Part shown: positions 10,004 through 21,400 of the stretch, piece by piece
Layout: each line of letters starts with the position of its first letter
Numbering within the stretch: position 1 is the stretch's first letter
From: Erwinia aphidicola
GTDB taxonomy: Bacteria > Pseudomonadota > Gammaproteobacteria > Enterobacterales > Enterobacteriaceae
NCBI RefSeq assembly: GCF_014773485.1
Contig: NZ_JACXBP010000007.1
Span: 248,001 to 312,000 of the forward strand
Reading direction: 5' to 3'
Length of the DNA stretch: 64,000 bases
Notes under the pieces: model-generated
What the model was told of the DNA's origin: nothing
What the model saw: the letters and a program-made list of their open reading frames with translations, nothing else
The model's database searches: none
Position numbers and translations under genes: made by a program

Positions 10004-10056
10004 TGGTCGACCATTTTTGGTCGACCAGCGAGTGATTATTGCAGCGGTCTGACCGC
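10004..10056. repeat. Cluster of short perfect palindromes downstream of ppsA
   Basis: TGGTCGACCA, itself a 10-base palindrome, occurs twice (10004-10013 and 10018-10027) separated by TTTT, so the pair can also form one 9-bp hairpin. GCGGTC-T-GACCGC (10044-10056) follows. They lie between the RprA terminator and the ppsA stop. As RNA they could end or protect the ppsA message; as DNA they could bind a dimeric regulator. On the ppsA strand GCGGTC-A-GACCGC lacks a good following U-run. Confidence 0.6.
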
Positions 10057-10091
10057 AAAAGTGGGTCAGCCGCGACTGATGAAGGCGGTGA

Positions 10092-12470
<2,379 letters not shown>

Positions 12471-12560
12471 TGAAGCAATCCTTGTAAGATTTAATTAGGA
12501 ATATTAGGGACACAGCATTGCTTCATGAGACTGGCACAGTTAAGCCGGATTGATAAAGTG

Positions 12561-12573
12561 TTGAATCGTTCAA
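12561..12573 (-). promoter_or_regulatory. Candidate Cra (FruR) operator of ppsA
   Basis: TTGAA-TCG-TTCAA is a perfect 5-3-5 inverted repeat matching the Cra half-site core TGAATCG, 88 nt upstream of the ppsA start. Cra activates ppsA in E. coli from an upstream site, so position and sequence agree. Confidence 0.6.
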
Positions 12574-12724
12574 GCAGCTGAAAAAAATCTTTTTAAGAAT
12601 ACTCCGCGTGAGAAAACAGCGTTGCGCAACGGATAAAATAATAATAAACATTATTTTTCAGTGCGTTATGTATTTTTAATGCATGCAGGGGGAAAAATTC
12701 TTTGCGCAACAGAAAACGATTCCT

Positions 12725-12741
12725 TATTAGAATGATTCTAA
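12725..12741. promoter_or_regulatory. Perfect inverted repeat in the ppsA-ppsR spacer
   Basis: ATTAGAAT-G-ATTCTAAT is a perfect 8-1-8 repeat in the 474-base A/T-rich spacer between divergent ppsA and ppsR. It resembles a Fur box (TTAGAAT for TGATAAT) but departs at two positions per arm, so no regulator is named. The spacer otherwise holds A/T-rich runs; a 64-codon leftward open frame at 12593-12787 has no convincing start or homology and is not called. Confidence 0.45.
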
Positions 12742-12944
12742 TGAAAAGGGCGGTAAAAACGCATAATGGATAGAAACGATATTTCATTTTAGGCTGAAAG
12801 AGGCGAATGGTCTGATTTTATAAAAATAAAAAGTTCAAATCATCATAAAATGGATTTTTTATTTTATTTCGCGAGCTTTATCACGATTTGCATTATTCAG
12901 GCAGATTAATTTAGTCTGCTTAACCCCCCGAACGCGGAGAGAAA

Positions 12945-13778
12945 ATGGACGTGAACGCCGAACGCAGTGTTTTTTATATTTCAGACGGCACGGCAATCAC
13001 TGCCGAAGTGCTGGGCCACGCGGTACTGTCACAGTTCCCGGTGATCGCTAATAGCGTTACCCTGCCCTTTGTTGAGACCGTGCAGCGTGCTCAGGCAGTG
13101 AAAGCCCAAATCAATGCCATTTACCAGCAAAGCGGCGTGCGCCCGCTGGTGTTTATCTCAATTGTCACGCCCGCCATCCGCGAGATTATTTTGCAAAGCG
13201 ACGGTTTCTGTCAGGACATTGTGCAGTCGCTGGTGGCCCCGCTGCAGCAGGAGTTGGGTGTGGATCCCGCCCCAGTCGCCAACCGCACCCACGGTCTGAC
13301 CGCCAACAACCTCGGTAAATACGATGCCCGTATCGCCGCCATTGATTACACCCTGGCGCACGATGACGGTATTTCACTGCGCGGGCTGGAAGATGCGCAG
13401 GTGATCCTGCTCGGCGTCTCACGCTGCGGGAAAACGCCCACCAGCCTCTATCTGGCGATGCAGTTTGGCGTGCGCGCCGCTAACTATCCGTTTATCGCCG
13501 ACGATATGGATAACCTTAAGCTGCCCCCGGCGCTGAAGCCTTTTCAAAATAAGCTGTTTGGCCTGACTATCGACCCGGAACGCCTTGCCGCAATACGCCA
13601 GGAGCGCGCCGAAAATACCCGCTATGCCTCTATGCGCCAGTGCCGCCTTGAAGTCGGTGAGGTGGAAGCCCTGTTCCGCACCCATCAGATCCGCTACCTC
13701 AACAGCACTAACTATTCGGTGGAGGAGATTGCGACTAAGATCCTCGATATCATGGGATTAACGCGGCGCATGTACTGA
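12945..13778 (+). CDS. ppsR: PpsR (YdiA), PEP synthase regulatory kinase/pyrophosphorylase
   Basis: A bifunctional DUF299 enzyme that inactivates PpsA by ADP-dependent phosphorylation of an active-site threonine and reactivates it by phosphate-dependent removal. The 277-residue product has the P-loop [15 protein letters not shown] near residues 150-165 and the N-terminal [18 protein letters not shown]. The C-terminal [20 protein letters not shown] is conserved. It is transcribed away from its target ppsA; an AGAGAAA ribosome site precedes ATG 12945. Confidence 0.95.
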   Translation: MDVNAERSVFYISDGTAITAEVLGHAVLSQFPVIANSVTLPFVETVQRAQAVKAQINAIYQQSGVRPLVFISIVTPAIREIILQSDGFCQDIVQSLVAPLQQELGVDPAPVANRTHGLTANNLGKYDARIAAIDYTLAHDDGISLRGLEDAQVILLGVSRCGKTPTSLYLAMQFGVRAANYPFIADDMDNLKLPPALKPFQNKLFGLTIDPERLAAIRQERAENTRYASMRQCRLEVGEVEALFRTHQIRYLNSTNYSVEEIATKILDIMGLTRRMY

Positions 13779-13927
13779 TTTTTGCAGCTCTGACGCACCG
13801 GGCAGGGTCTTGATTTCACGATTCCCCTGCTGTTTTACGGTTGAAATCATCACGGTTTGGTTTATGGTGAACGCCATTACTTCCCGGCATTCCTGCCGTT
13901 GTGAAGACAAAGATTTAGAGAACTTTG

Positions 13928-14974
13928 ATGAACAGAACAGATGAACTGCGAACCGCGCGCATCGACAGCCTGATTACGCCTGCCGATCTGCAGGATAACC
14001 TGCCGATCACCGCGGCGATTGCCGACAACGTGACAGCGTCACGCAAACGCATTGCGCGCATTTTGAATGGTGAAGACCCGCGCCTGCTGGTGGTGATTGG
14101 CCCCTGCTCGCTGCACGACCCGCATGCGGCGCTGGAGTATGCCGGGCGCCTCAACGCGCTGCGCGAGAAGCATCACTCGCGCCTTGAGATTGTTATGCGC
14201 GCCTATTTTGAGAAACCGCGTACCGTGGTGGGCTGGAAAGGCCTGATCTCCGATCCCGATCTTGACGGTAGCTTCCGAATCAACCACGGCCTGGCGGTGG
14301 CGCGTAAGCTGCTGCTGGATATCAATGCGCTCGGCATGCCGACCGCAACGGAATTCCTCGATATGGTGATCGGCCAGTATATTGCCGACCTGATCAGCTG
14401 GGGGGCTATCGGCGCGCGCACCACCGAAAGCCAGATCCACCGCGAAATGGCCTCGGCGCTCTCCTGCCCGGTTGGCTTCAAGAACGGCACCGACGGCAAT
14501 ACGCGCATTGCGGTGGACGCCATTCGTGCCGCCCGCGTCAGCCACATGTTCCTCTCGCCGGACAAACGCGGCCAGATGACCATCTATCAGACCAGCGGCA
14601 ACCCCTCCGGTCACGTCATCATGCGCGGCGGAAAGGTGCCGAACTATCACGCTGCGGATATCGCAGCAGCGGCGGCCAGCCTGCGTGAATTCAACCTGCC
14701 CGAACAGCTGGTTATCGACTTCAGCCACGGCAACTGCCTGAAGCAGCACCGCCGCCAGAAGGAGGTCGCCGCCGATGTTGCGCAGCAGATCCGCAGCGGC
14801 TCGCGCGCCGTGGCTGGCGTAATGATTGAGAGCTTCCTGCAGGAAGGCACGCAAAAAGTTACGCCGGACACACCGCTGGTGTATGGCCAGTCCATTACCG
14901 ATCCCTGCCTTGGCTGGGACGACAGCGCTGAAGTTCTGCAGCTGCTGGCAGACGCGGTCGACAGCCGCTTCTGA
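13928..14974 (+). CDS. aroH: AroH-type 3-deoxy-7-phosphoheptulonate synthase
   Basis: Condenses phosphoenolpyruvate and erythrose 4-phosphate to DAHP, the first step of the shikimate pathway. The 348 residues begin MNRTDELRTARIDSLITP as in E. coli AroH, the Trp-sensitive isozyme. Conserved active-site stretches are VIGPCSLHD, KPRTVVGWKGLISDPDLDGS, GARTTESQIHREMAS and FSHGNCLKQH. ATG 13928 is preferred to the TTG one codon before. It lies after ppsR as in E. coli. I do not see a clear TrpR operator upstream; AGAGAACT just before the start is only a fragment of one. Confidence 0.92.
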   Translation: MNRTDELRTARIDSLITPADLQDNLPITAAIADNVTASRKRIARILNGEDPRLLVVIGPCSLHDPHAALEYAGRLNALREKHHSRLEIVMRAYFEKPRTVVGWKGLISDPDLDGSFRINHGLAVARKLLLDINALGMPTATEFLDMVIGQYIADLISWGAIGARTTESQIHREMASALSCPVGFKNGTDGNTRIAVDAIRAARVSHMFLSPDKRGQMTIYQTSGNPSGHVIMRGGKVPNYHAADIAAAAASLREFNLPEQLVIDFSHGNCLKQHRRQKEVAADVAQQIRSGSRAVAGVMIESFLQEGTQKVTPDTPLVYGQSITDPCLGWDDSAEVLQLLADAVDSRF

Positions 14975-14991
14975 CCGACTGAATAGCCAAT

Positions 14992-15019
14992 AAGGCTGCT
15001 CCCACGGGGCAGCCTTTTT
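14992..15019 (+). terminator. aroH terminator
   Basis: AAGGCTGC and GCAGCCTT form an 8-bp stem around a 9-base loop, followed by TTT-C-TTTT. Confidence 0.85.
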
Positions 15020-15078
15020 CTTTTGTGCCACCGTCTTGAATCAGGCTCATTTTCTGCTTGCGCGCCGCCGCCATTTAT

Positions 15079-15093
15079 TGATAATGATTATCA
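15079..15093 (+). promoter_or_regulatory. Fur box of the hmuSTUV operon
   Basis: TGATAAT-G-ATTATCA repeats the core at 4207-4221 exactly, and a further TGATAA half-site follows at 15097-15102. It lies 52 nt before hmuS, so the haem operon is predicted to be repressed by Fur-Fe(II). Confidence 0.88.
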
Positions 15094-15144
15094 TTCTGAT
15101 AAACAACGCCCTTGACGTTTACCTGCCTGATGAGGACACAGCAC

Positions 15145-16176
15145 ATGACCGCGCACTATCCCCGTTACTACCAGCTAAAACAGCAGCACCCGAAGAAATA
15201 TGCGCGCGATCTGGCCGCTATGATGGATATCAGTGAAGCGGAGCTGACCAACGCGCGCGTCGGCCACCAGGCGCAGCCGCTGCGCCCGGCGATGGCGGAA
15301 CTGCTGCACGCGCTGGCAGCCGTAGGGGAAACCAAATGCATTACGCGCAATGACTATGCGGTGCACGAGCAGCTGGGTACTTTCAGCAATATTCAGATCG
15401 GTGCCCACGCCGGTATTGTGCTCAACCCGCGTGCGCTCGACCTGCGCGTGTTCGTCAACCAGTGGGCCAGCGTCTTTCACCTGCAGGAGATGACCGGGCA
15501 TGGCGAACGACAGAGCATCCAGTTCTTCGATCGGCAGGGTGACGCAGTGCTGAAAGTTTACGCCACCGATAACACCGATATGGGCGCCTGGCAGCAGCTG
15601 CTGAAGGATTATCACAGCGAACCGACCTCAGCGTTCAGCGTAGAACCGGCTGTGGCTGCGGCCAGCGCCAGTGAATTTGATGCTGAGCTGCTGGAGAGCG
15701 AATGGCGCGCGATGACCGACGTCCACCAGTTCTTCCGCCTGCTGAAAAAACACAGTGTCACGCGTCAACAGGCGTTTCGCGCGGTAAGCCACGATTTGGC
15801 GCAGCAGGTCAGCAATAGCTCGCTGGCCGCGCTGTTGGAAACGGTGCGTCAGGATGCTAACGAGATCATGATTTTTGTCAGCAACCGGGCCTGCACGCAG
15901 ATCTTTACCGGCAGAATTGAGAAGCTGATGCCGATGCACAACTGGCTGAACATCTTCAATCCGGCCTTTACCCTGCACCTGCAGGAACAGCTGATTGCCG
16001 AAAGCTGGATCACCCGTAAACCTACCGCCGATGGCATCGTCACCAGCCTTGAACTGTTTGCCGCTGACGGCACGCAGATTGCCCAACTCTACGGCCAGCG
16101 CAGCGAAGGTCAGCCGGAACAAACGCGCTGGCGGGAACAGCTGGCTACCCTCAGCGCTGAGGACGCCACCGTATGA
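15145..16176 (+). CDS. hmuS: HmuS, haem-degrading cytoplasmic protein
   Basis: HmuS/ChuS-family protein that binds incoming haem in the cytosol and helps open the ring to release iron. The 343 residues show the family two-repeat layout (N-terminal repeat about 1-170, C-terminal 185-340), with LGTFSNIQIGAHAGIVLNPRALDLRVFVNQWASVF in the first and IFTGRIEKLMPMHNWLNIFNPAFTLHLQE in the second. The start MTAHYPRYYQLKQ follows GAGG by about 10 nt; an in-frame ATG 11 codons earlier is less likely. It is the first gene of hmuSTUV, behind a Fur box; the stop overlaps hmuT (ATGA). Confidence 0.93.
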   Translation: MTAHYPRYYQLKQQHPKKYARDLAAMMDISEAELTNARVGHQAQPLRPAMAELLHALAAVGETKCITRNDYAVHEQLGTFSNIQIGAHAGIVLNPRALDLRVFVNQWASVFHLQEMTGHGERQSIQFFDRQGDAVLKVYATDNTDMGAWQQLLKDYHSEPTSAFSVEPAVAAASASEFDAELLESEWRAMTDVHQFFRLLKKHSVTRQQAFRAVSHDLAQQVSNSSLAALLETVRQDANEIMIFVSNRACTQIFTGRIEKLMPMHNWLNIFNPAFTLHLQEQLIAESWITRKPTADGIVTSLELFAADGTQIAQLYGQRSEGQPEQTRWREQLATLSAEDATV

Positions 16177-16994
16177 AATTCCGACTGATTGCCCTGCTGG
16201 CCCTGCCGCTGGCCTTTTCTGCCGCCGCCGCGCAGCGTATCGTCAGTATCGGCGGTGATGTTACGCAGATTATCTACGCGCTGGATGCCCAACAGGAGCT
16301 GGTGGCTCGCGACAGCACCAGCCTGCATCCGGCGGTCGCCACAAAGCTGCCTGATGTCGGATATATGCGCATGCTGAACGCCGAAGGGATCCTGGCGCTG
16401 AAGCCGACGCTGGTGATCGCCAGCGAACTGGCTAAACCGGCGCTGGCATTGCAGCAGGTGGAACAGAACGGCGTCAAAGTGGTGGATGTGACCGGCAAAA
16501 ATGATATCTCCGCCATCAACGAGAAAATCCAGACCATTGCCGCCGCGCTGCACCGCGAGGAGCAGGGAGCGCTGTTGCAAAAGAGAGTGCGCAGCCAGCT
16601 GGCAAAAGTGCCTGCGCAACACCTTCCGGTTAAGGTGCTGTTTATTCTGGCCCATCAGGGCATGGGAGCAATGGCTGCAGGCAGCGGGACGTCGGCTGAC
16701 GGCGCAATCCGTGCCGCCGGGCTGCAAAACGCCATGGCCAGCATACAGCGCTATCAGCCGCTGTCGCAGGAGGGGGTCGTTGCCAGCGCACCGCAGCTGA
16801 TCGTCGTAACCGTCGACGGTATCCGTACCCTTGGCGGCGAGGAAAATCTGTGGAAGCTGCCCGGCATCGCGCTGACGCCGGCCGCGAAAAACCGACAGCT
16901 GCTGGTCGTCGACGATATGGCCCTGCTCGGCTTTGGCATTGACACTCCGGCGGCGATCCTCAAACTGCGTCAGGCTGCGGAAGCCGTGCAATGA
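16173..16994 (+). CDS. hmuT: HmuT, periplasmic haem-binding protein
   Basis: Carries haem across the periplasm to the HmuUV importer. The 273-residue product starts with a signal peptide (MKFRLIALLALPLAFSAAAA), then the class III binding-protein fold: RIVSIGGDVTQIIYALDAQQELVARDSTS, VGYMRMLNAEGILALKPTLVIAS and a C-terminal LLGFGIDTPAAILKLRQAAE. It overlaps hmuS and hmuU by 4 nt at either end, indicating one message. Confidence 0.93.
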   Translation: MKFRLIALLALPLAFSAAAAQRIVSIGGDVTQIIYALDAQQELVARDSTSLHPAVATKLPDVGYMRMLNAEGILALKPTLVIASELAKPALALQQVEQNGVKVVDVTGKNDISAINEKIQTIAAALHREEQGALLQKRVRSQLAKVPAQHLPVKVLFILAHQGMGAMAAGSGTSADGAIRAAGLQNAMASIQRYQPLSQEGVVASAPQLIVVTVDGIRTLGGEENLWKLPGIALTPAAKNRQLLVVDDMALLGFGIDTPAAILKLRQAAEAVQ

Positions 16995-17992
16995 TGTCAG
17001 TGCGCCACCTGCGCTGGCTCGGCGTATTGCTGCTGTCGCTGATGCTGCTCGGCATCGGCGCCGCTAACATCGGCGCGATGCATCTGTCGCTGCCGATGCT
17101 GTGGCATGCGGGCAGCGACAGCAGCCTGTGGCAGATCTGGTTCAGCATCCGTCTGCCGCGCGTGCTGCTGGCGGTTATCGTCGGCGGCGCGCTGGCGCTC
17201 TCTGGCTGCGTGATGCAGGGTCTGTTCCGTAATCCGCTGGCCGATCCCGGCCTGCTGGGGATTAGCAGCGGCGCGGCGCTGGCGGTTGCGCTCTCTATTG
17301 TGATGTCATTTTCCCTGCCCGGCGTGCTGACGCTCTATCTGCCGCTGCTGGCGGCCTTTATCGGCAGCATGGCAGTGACGCTGATCATTTTTCTGCTCAG
17401 CCGCCAGGGCGTCAGCGGGTTAAGTCGCCTGCTGCTGGTGGGGATTGCGATCAATGCGCTGTGCGGCGCGGCGGTCGGGGTGCTCTCATGGATGAGCAAT
17501 GACCAGCAGCTGCGCCAGCTGTCGCTGTGGGGTATGGGCAGCCTGGGGCAGGCGCAGTGGCCCACGGTGCTGGTTTGTGCCTCGGTAGTGCTGCCGTGCA
17601 TGGTGCTGGTTCAGCGCCTCGCACGGCGCCTTAATCTGCTGCAGCTGGGTGAAGAAGAGGCGCACTATCTGGGCGTTGACGTGCCGCGCACTCAGCGCTA
17701 TCTGCTGGTGCTCAGCGCACTGCTGGTGGCGGCCGCCGTGGCGGTCAGCGGGGTGATTGGCTTTATTGGCCTGGTGATGCCGCACCTGATGCGTTACTGC
17801 CTGGGCGGCGATCATCGTTGGCTGCTGCCCTCCTCCCTGCTAAGCGGGGCTATCCTGCTGCTGCTGGCAGATACGCTGGCGCGCACGCTGGTGGCCCCGG
17901 CGGAAATGCCGGTCGGGCTACTGACCAGCCTGATCGGTGGCCCGTGGTTTCTGTGGCTGATCCTGCGCCGCCGAGGAGGGCTCAATGGCTGA
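16991..17992 (+). CDS. hmuU: HmuU, haem ABC transporter permease
   Basis: FecCD/BtuC-type permease of 333 residues with about ten hydrophobic helices. Family motifs are [43 protein letters not shown] near residues 55-100 and [18 protein letters not shown] near 255. The message has ATGATG at the start, so initiation is at 16991 or 16994. It lies between hmuT (4 nt overlap) and hmuV (8 nt overlap). Confidence 0.95.
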   Translation: MMSVRHLRWLGVLLLSLMLLGIGAANIGAMHLSLPMLWHAGSDSSLWQIWFSIRLPRVLLAVIVGGALALSGCVMQGLFRNPLADPGLLGISSGAALAVALSIVMSFSLPGVLTLYLPLLAAFIGSMAVTLIIFLLSRQGVSGLSRLLLVGIAINALCGAAVGVLSWMSNDQQLRQLSLWGMGSLGQAQWPTVLVCASVVLPCMVLVQRLARRLNLLQLGEEEAHYLGVDVPRTQRYLLVLSALLVAAAVAVSGVIGFIGLVMPHLMRYCLGGDHRWLLPSSLLSGAILLLLADTLARTLVAPAEMPVGLLTSLIGGPWFLWLILRRRGGLNG

Positions 17993-18764
17993 AGCATTGA
18001 CCGCGGAGGCACTGAGCTATCAGCTCGGGCAGCGCTGGCTGATTGAAGAGGTGTCGCTGACGCTGCATCCGGGCGAGCTGGTCTCCCTTATCGGCCCGAA
18101 CGGCGCGGGGAAATCGACGCTGCTGCGGCTGCTCACCGGCTTCCTGACGCCGCAGCAGGGTATTTGCACGCTGAAGGGTGAGCCGCTGGCGCACTGGTCT
18201 CCGGCACGGCTGTCGCAGCAGCGGGCGGTGATGCGCCAGCAGAGCACTATGGCCTTTCCGCTTAGCGTGGAGGAGGTAGTCGCAATGGGGCGCGCGCCGT
18301 GGCCGGGCAAACCGCTGAAAGCAGTGGTGGAGCAGGTGATGGCGCTGACCGGCTGCGACGGCCTGGCGCAGCGCGACTATCTGCAGCTTTCCGGCGGAGA
18401 ACAGCAGCGGGTACAGCTGGCCCGGGCGCTGGCGCAGCTGTGGCAGCATAACGGCCCGCGCGGCTGGTTGTTCCTCGATGAACCCACCTCCGCGCTGGAT
18501 CTCTACCATCAGCAGCACCTGCTGCGCCTGCTCTACCAGCTCACGCGCCAGCATCCGCTCAGCGTCTGCTGCGTGCTGCACGATCTCAACCTGGCGTCAC
18601 TGTGGTCGGATCGCGTGCTGCTGCTGGCGGATGGACATCTGGTCGCGCAGGGCACGCCAACAGAGGTTCTGAAGGAAGAGACGCTGAGGCGCTGGTATCA
18701 GGCCGATGTGATGGTGCACCCGCATCTGAGCGAAGGGGTGCCCCAGGTATCGCTGCGCCGTTAG
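17985..18764 (+). CDS. hmuV: HmuV, haem ABC transporter ATPase
   Basis: ATP-binding subunit of 259 residues powering haem import through HmuU. Walker A is [15 protein letters not shown] near residues 35-50, the signature is [15 protein letters not shown], and Walker B is [13 protein letters not shown] strong GAGGAGGG ribosome site lies inside the end of hmuU. Its stop codon TAG overlaps the selO stop on the other strand by two bases. Confidence 0.95.
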   Translation: MAEALTAEALSYQLGQRWLIEEVSLTLHPGELVSLIGPNGAGKSTLLRLLTGFLTPQQGICTLKGEPLAHWSPARLSQQRAVMRQQSTMAFPLSVEEVVAMGRAPWPGKPLKAVVEQVMALTGCDGLAQRDYLQLSGGEQQRVQLARALAQLWQHNGPRGWLFLDEPTSALDLYHQQHLLRLLYQLTRQHPLSVCCVLHDLNLASLWSDRVLLLADGHLVAQGTPTEVLKEETLRRWYQADVMVHPHLSEGVPQVSLRR

Positions 18765-20200
18765 CTTGAGCAGCTCACTTCCAGTTTTTTGCCCCAGTCA
18801 GGTGGGCGGCGCGCCAGGTCAGCAAACTCCGGCGCGTCGTCAAACGGCTGTGATAGCGCCCGATGCAGGCGTGCCAGAACGCTGATATCGTCCTGCTCCG
18901 CCTGTTCTATCGCCTGCTGCGCCAGATAGTTACGCAGCACCATCGCCGGATTAGCCTGCTTCATCGCCTGCTGGCGCTGCTCATCGCTGCACTCTTCCTG
19001 TAACAGACGCTGGCGCCAGACGTTGTACCAGCTGTCGAACGCCTCACGATCGATAAATTCATCGCGCAGCGGGGAGCGTGACTGCTGCTGTTCGCTGCTG
19101 CTCAACAGACGGAAAGTGCGCGTATAGTCGCTGCCCTCTTTGGTCATCAGCGACAGCAGCCCGGTAAGAATATTGTTATCCTCTTTGCTGCGCGTCAGCA
19201 GCCCAAGCTTCGCACGCATTTTCTCACCCCAGGCGCGCATCAGCTCCGGTTCATAGCCCGCCAGCGCCTGTTTCAGCTGCCCGGCGCTCATCAGACCGGA
19301 GAGCGCGTGCGCCAGGCGATTCAGGTTCCACAGCCCTACCATCGGCTGATTCTCAAAGCTGTAGCGCCCCTGGTGGTCCGAATGATTACAGATAAACTCC
19401 GGCTGATAGTCATCGAGGAAGCCATACGGCCCATAATCCAGCGTCAGGCCGAGGATCGACATATTGTCGGTATTCATCACCCCGTGGGCAAAGCCCACGC
19501 TCTGCCAGCCAGCAATCAGGCGCGCGGTGCGCTGCACCACATCGCTAAACCACAGCAGATATTTATCGGCTTCCTGCTGCAGATGCGGCCAGTGATGGCG
19601 GATTGCGTAGTCGGCGAGCTGTGTGACTTTTTCCTGCTGCCCAAGGTAGTAAAAGTGTTCGAAATGGCCAAAGCGCAGGTGGCTTTCCGCCACGCGCAGC
19701 AGCATGGCTCCGGGTTCGGTGGTTTCGCGATAGACCGGTTCATCGCTGGTCACCACCGTTAACGCGCGCGAAGTCGGAATACCCAGGTGGTGCATTGCCT
19801 CAGAAGCGAGAAACTCGCGCAGAGTGGAGCGCAGCACCGCACGGCCATCGCCCATGCGCGAATAGGGCGTCAGCCCCGCCCCTTTCAGATGCCAGTCGAA
19901 TTTGCGTCCGTCATCCAGCTGCTGCTCACCCAGCAGCAGCCCACGCCCGTCGCCGAGCTGCCCTGCCCAGACGCCGAACTGATGGCCGCTATAGACCTGT
20001 GCCAGCGGCTGCATTCCGGGCATCAGCTTTTCACCGCTCCATAAACCTGGGTTATCTGGGGTAAACAGCGCTGCCTCCAGCCCCAGCTCCTGCGCCAGCT
20101 GCGCGCTGTGGTACAGCAGGCGCGGATTTTTTAACGGCGTTGGGTTTAATGCGGTGTAGCAACCGCTCAGCTCGTGAAACCAGGTGTTATTGAAATGCAT
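18761..20200 (-). CDS. selO: SelO (YdiU), protein AMPylase pseudokinase
   Basis: A pseudokinase that transfers AMP from ATP to protein Ser, Thr or Tyr, linked to redox stress. The 479 residues match the E. coli length. [42 protein letters not shown] and [22 protein letters not shown] are the conserved nucleotide-binding and metal segments. The C-terminal KLEVSCSS carries the Cys replaced by selenocysteine in animal SelO. It is convergent with hmuV and overlaps its end by 4 nt. Confidence 0.95.
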   Translation of the reverse strand: MHFNNTWFHELSGCYTALNPTPLKNPRLLYHSAQLAQELGLEAALFTPDNPGLWSGEKLMPGMQPLAQVYSGHQFGVWAGQLGDGRGLLLGEQQLDDGRKFDWHLKGAGLTPYSRMGDGRAVLRSTLREFLASEAMHHLGIPTSRALTVVTSDEPVYRETTEPGAMLLRVAESHLRFGHFEHFYYLGQQEKVTQLADYAIRHHWPHLQQEADKYLLWFSDVVQRTARLIAGWQSVGFAHGVMNTDNMSILGLTLDYGPYGFLDDYQPEFICNHSDHQGRYSFENQPMVGLWNLNRLAHALSGLMSAGQLKQALAGYEPELMRAWGEKMRAKLGLLTRSKEDNNILTGLLSLMTKEGSDYTRTFRLLSSSEQQQSRSPLRDEFIDREAFDSWYNVWRQRLLQEECSDEQRQQAMKQANPAMVLRNYLAQQAIEQAEQDDISVLARLHRALSQPFDDAPEFADLARRPPDWGKKLEVSCSS

Positions 20201-20289
20201 GACGCCTCCGAAGCGCGGCCAGGAAGATCCCCGACAACGCTGTCAGTGTAAAGCGCGCGGCGGCGGCTAAACACAGAGGATTAGCAGGG

Positions 20290-21045
20290 TTATTGCAGCA
20301 CGGGCTGCTGCAGTAAGTATGGCGGGTCCACCAAATGGCTCAACCCCTCTTCATCTACCGGGGGGAACAGCGCGCTCTGGATACCGTCGAAGGCAAAGTG
20401 GCGAATGCTTTGCAAGCCGCTGATATCGTCAACGCCCTGCACCACCACGGCGTGACAGTGCGGTTTGATATGGTCGAGAATTGCGCTGATAAAGGGTGGA
20501 AAAGAGCCGCGTTTAATATTGTGCTGAATAAATCCCCGGTCCAGCTTAATGCGATAGAAAAGATTGTCAAAAACGGCTTTTGACGTGGCTTTTCCAGCAC
20601 CATAATTATTCAGACTTAAGTGAAAATGTTGACTCAATCCCTGCAGGCAGAGATTGTTTTTACCCCCAGCGATATCTGGAAAACTTTCACTAATTTCCAG
20701 TTCAATACAATCCAGCTGGTTCATTTTTTTAATCAGAAAGTCACTTGCGAGGATGGTTTCTGCCAGTCGCTCATCAATATTTATAGCCACATTTATATTA
20801 TGGCTACTAAAGAAAGCGTAATGCTTCTCAATAATATTAATCTGATCCTGCAATAGCAGGACGCGTTGATGTTCATTTAACTGTGGTATCAAAATCTCCT
20901 GCGGGATGACCACGTTGGCCTGCGCATGAGCAAAGTGTGTCAACATTTCAACAGCAGCCAGCTGCCCGCCGGGCCGGTAAACCGGGCAGAATGCTGTAAA
21001 AGTTTTATAATCCGCTTCCAGATGGATTTTCATTTTATTCGCCAT
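20290..21045 (-). CDS. ydiV: YdiV-like degenerate EAL protein (predicted anti-FlhD4C2 factor)
   Basis: E. coli and Salmonella YdiV binds FlhD4C2 and blocks flagellar gene activation instead of degrading c-di-GMP. This 251-residue protein has the reduced EAL fold with VEMLTHF in place of EAL-X-R and lacks most metal ligands; NNYGAGKATSKAVFDNLFYRIKLDRGFIQ aligns with E. coli YdiV. Overall identity is modest. The start is uncertain: ATG 21045 or ATG 21033 (MKIHLEA), the latter closer to E. coli; neither has a clear ribosome site. It sits between selO and nlpC as in E. coli. Confidence 0.82.
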   Translation of the reverse strand: MANKMKIHLEADYKTFTAFCPVYRPGGQLAAVEMLTHFAHAQANVVIPQEILIPQLNEHQRVLLLQDQINIIEKHYAFFSSHNINVAINIDERLAETILASDFLIKKMNQLDCIELEISESFPDIAGGKNNLCLQGLSQHFHLSLNNYGAGKATSKAVFDNLFYRIKLDRGFIQHNIKRGSFPPFISAILDHIKPHCHAVVVQGVDDISGLQSIRHFAFDGIQSALFPPVDEEGLSHLVDPPYLLQQPVLQ

Positions 21046-21400
21046 TATTAAGCGACACTCACCGCATCCGAGATCAACAAATCAGGCCAGGCCATTGAGC
21101 TCTGAGTCAGTTGCCATACAGAAATTCAGCTGTGGTGTGCTTATGCCTCTAATCCAGATCGTTACGCTAACACAAAACTGACATAATTCATCTAGTCAGA
21201 ATCATTAGCCTGCTGATAGTTAATATCCTCTGCTGTTTTTGTTTACGCAGGCTTTACTAAAATATTGGTTAAGTGTCAGCGCAAGAAAGACTTAAGGTAA
21301 ATTGATCGGAGGGATATTTTTTAATCGCCCTGGCATTAATTATGGCAGCCTAAATCAAATGCTGCATAAGGCAGCACGATGAAAAAAAGGCCAGCAATAA
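21046..21400. other. ydiV-nlpC spacer with nlpC terminator-like hairpin
   Basis: This 355-base gap holds the ydiV promoter region and no convincing gene. TGCTGC-ATAAG-GCAGCA (21360-21376) is a 6-bp hairpin 25 nt after nlpC, followed on the nlpC strand by TTTGATTT, a weak terminator. The remainder is A/T-rich. Confidence 0.45.

Noticed and set aside
12593..12787. 64-codon leftward open frame in the ppsA-ppsR spacer
   Set aside because: A/T-rich sequence with no ribosome site and no recognisable protein; it overlaps the palindromic control region.
15036..15236. 66-codon frame beginning just after aroH, considered as hemP/ydiE
   Set aside because: It lacks the HemP pattern, covers the Fur box and runs into hmuS in another frame.
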